Below, one piece after another: positions 61,863-64,000 of a DNA stretch of 64,000 bases. Origin of the DNA: Mesostigma viride (lineage: Eukaryota > Streptophyta > Mesostigmatophyceae > Mesostigmatales > Mesostigmataceae); assembly GCA_009746045.1 (NCBI GenBank), contig RPFO01000065.1:4157249-4221248 (forward strand), read 5' to 3'. Each line of letters begins with the position of its first letter. Within the stretch, counting starts at the first letter, position 1. Both the position numbers and the translations under genes were made by a program. The notes under the pieces are model-generated. The model ran no database searches. It saw nothing but the letters and a program-made list of their open reading frames with translations, and had not been told where the DNA came from.

Positions 61863-64000
61863 AAAAATTGAAGGTGGAGGAGGAAAGATCTTTTTATATT
61901 GAGAAGCCCTCCTGTAACCCAATGTGATTGACGCCACAATATTGCTTAGTATGATATATTACTATATCATATAAACCAGAGCCTTCAACTAAGATCTCCT
62001 CACAGGATAGGGCTTGCTGACACCTCCTACTACAACACTTCTATACCCACAAAGAACAACCCTTAGAAGAGAGCGTACGACTCTCCTCATACACCCTAAC
62101 CGAATATGACTACATATTAGCGCGCGAGCATCACTATAACTATAGTAGGACCGACCACATCAACATTATCTATTACCAAACCACTTACGACGTAATTTCT
62201 CGCAGCGCTACGGTCGGGCACACCGATAAGCTAATCAGACCGCAGGACCAGTATAGTCCTTAACCTACTTCATCATGCATCATACTGGACACACCCACCG
62301 AGACCTCTATGTTAGTTGTCCCGTACTGTTACGTGAGTAGACCTGTGTGCGTCTTTTCATAATACTGGTTGTCCGCCGACGTCCACATTAACCTAGTACG
62401 AGCACTGATGGTACAATTGAGCTTCAGCGCACAAACAAAATCGGCAATGACTCGCATACAAACGATGGGGTCACCAAATCATATCAAGCACTCACGGACT
62501 CTATTGGCATGCGGGCACCGTTGGCAACATCATCAAAGTCAACCCTTCAGAATATCACCGTCTACAATAGTTCACTTGATAGAACATACGTGCCCTGCCG
62601 AGCCACCACATGCATGATACTAAATTAAATGACTCAATATCTATATGGCACCGTATTATGGTGGATACTTGAGTAACTTGCGCGAGTGGCAGGGTAAACT
62701 GTTATCACTGGCACTCAAGCTGTTTTCAATAATAAAGCTTAGCGCCTAGGGTACAAGTAATCTATTCCGAGCTGAAGTCACACCTAGCCCTCAAACCAAT
62801 TCTTTAATGGCCCAGAGGAAAAATGAGCCGGTTTGAGCGGGGCAAGGAAGCGATTCTATTACAGGAACGCAATTCTTCTTTAACAGGTATTCTGCCCCCG
62901 TTTACCAGAAGTTGCGCCACAACTTAATGGCCGGCTATGCAAACATGGCACAACCAGGATTATCCAAGCGAGATCCGACACCCCCCTTTGCACTCTGATT
63001 CTGCGGATTGACTCAAACAACTGTGACTCCCCCCTAATTAGGGCAGTAGGGCTTGCCGGGTAGAAACAAACCCTGCCACTCTGCCCACCCTTGACACGGT
63101 AAGTGCCAATAAACATGACGACTTCAAATCAATTGCAAGTTGTCGAAAAGCTTGAGGAACTGGAAACGTGTGATGGCTTGTTAAAACCGGAAGAAACAAG
63201 CAGACGACATCCGACGATTCGTTCCAACAAATGGCTCAAATAGTGAGCCACGTAAAATAGTTGCCATGTCGTCAAATGGGTCCGCAAACAGCTTGTGACG
63301 CGCACCGGAAATGAGTCTGTTTAGTTGCGCGGTACCATAACCAGTCGGCATGGAGACGGATCTTTATGAAGACTTGTTGGAAGACAACCGCCATAAAATT
63401 CCGCCACAGTCGCCTAACGATATCGTGATGGAGCACGCCTAGCACCGTCCAACTAGGTATTGGTTAGACATAGTTGCCGAGAAAGGATTGGAGAACTTCC
63501 CGAGAATCCGCCCTGGTCCGACCTACGGATGATGATCTCATGAACAGTATGTGTTTGCTCCGATTAATACTAAACAAGCTTGGTGGGCTATACTTGATAG
63601 AAAGGAGCGCCACAGGAATCCCTTTCAACACACCCAACGTCATAAAATCAGCATGGAGGTCATATGGTAATGAAAAGATTAATGTAGGCCTCGTGACTGA
63701 CGATAGCTGGCGGCAGGTAATGTCTTAGGCGGTTTAGCGATTAACTTTGAAGATTATCATTCTTCACCAGTGGGCATACAGCCTCGGTGATTTATGACAG
63801 ACGCTTTGTTTCGGCGGCGTTGAAACCACTACTGAGTGACTACATTGGGTGACGCTGGGCTCTCTAACGGCACCTTGTAATAGAGCTAGTGATATAAATG
63901 TAAGTGTCATCAAGTGTCCCACAGTTCGAGAAAGAATTGCAGCACGCCTTCCCACCAGTTTGATGGGGTCCGTGTTACCTTTTGGCTGCACAGGATCCTC
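61863..64000. other. Terminal segment, no feature supported
   Basis: There are no ORFs with protein-like composition, no repeat family seen elsewhere in the window, no TTAATTAA runs and no RNA gene. Composition is even and structureless. It may be genuine unique DNA, or poor consensus following the noisy repeat end. Confidence 0.5.

Noticed and set aside
49756-61939. Very long Cys-rich (+) and His/Thr-rich (-) proteins
   Set aside because: All six frames are open because the 40-bp unit contains no stops. No domains, starts or splice sites support coding.
63474-63728. 84-aa ORF in the terminal segment
   Set aside because: It is of chance length for this composition, lacks motifs and lies in sequence of doubtful quality.

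Overview
This is nuclear DNA from a eukaryote, most likely a green alga or other member of the Viridiplantae. The evidence is a GC-rich, multi-intron gene structure with GT-AG introns, an SNF2-class remodeller without a bromodomain, a telomere-like CCCTACA heptamer tract, an organelle-type tRNA-Ser remnant, and many LINE, hAT-like and piggyBac-like copies. The lineage is inferred, not proven. Two real protein-coding genes are visible, and almost everything else is repeats.

Region 1 (1-7526, + strand) holds the 3' part of a large single-pass membrane protein gene. Its C-terminal ectodomain and membrane helix look like the CatSper delta/epsilon auxiliary-subunit family. Four exons join with consistent phases. 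The last intron (3014-7244) carries a 52-copy, 59-bp satellite. If correct, the gene implies a flagellar or sperm-type calcium channel complex in this organism.

Region 2 (7527-25500) is a transposon landscape. It contains two 1,699-bp piggyBac-like elements with TTAA target duplications, one of them inserted in another repeat whose empty version is also in the window. It also has a tandem segmental duplication with a CACTA-like insertion, several LINE ORF1 and ORF2 fragments, and a 1.75-kb hAT-like element with a perfect 8-bp target duplication that interrupts a LINE ORF1.

Region 3 (41087-25582, - strand) is one complete SNF2/BRM-type chromatin remodeller gene. I could resolve 22 exons with consistent phases (1,494 predicted residues): two QLQ-like modules, HSA, the helicase N and C lobes, a SnAC-like tail and an AT-hook. 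Its introns are full of simple repeats, including a GGGGT array and a GGGA/TCCC array.

Region 4 (41100-49780) holds a 569-bp MITE with long inverted ends, LINE pieces, the second (inverted) hAT-like copy, a family of repeats built on the palindrome CCAACGGCCGTTGG, the telomere-like tract and the tRNA-Ser-like remnant.

Region 5 (49945-61862) is an 11.9-kb, 40-bp minisatellite of about 298 copies. It happens to be open in all six frames, so the very long ORFs there are artefacts. Units near its right end carry many single-base indels. The last 2.1 kb (61863-64000) has no recognisable feature and looks unlike the rest of the window, so an assembly or consensus problem is possible.
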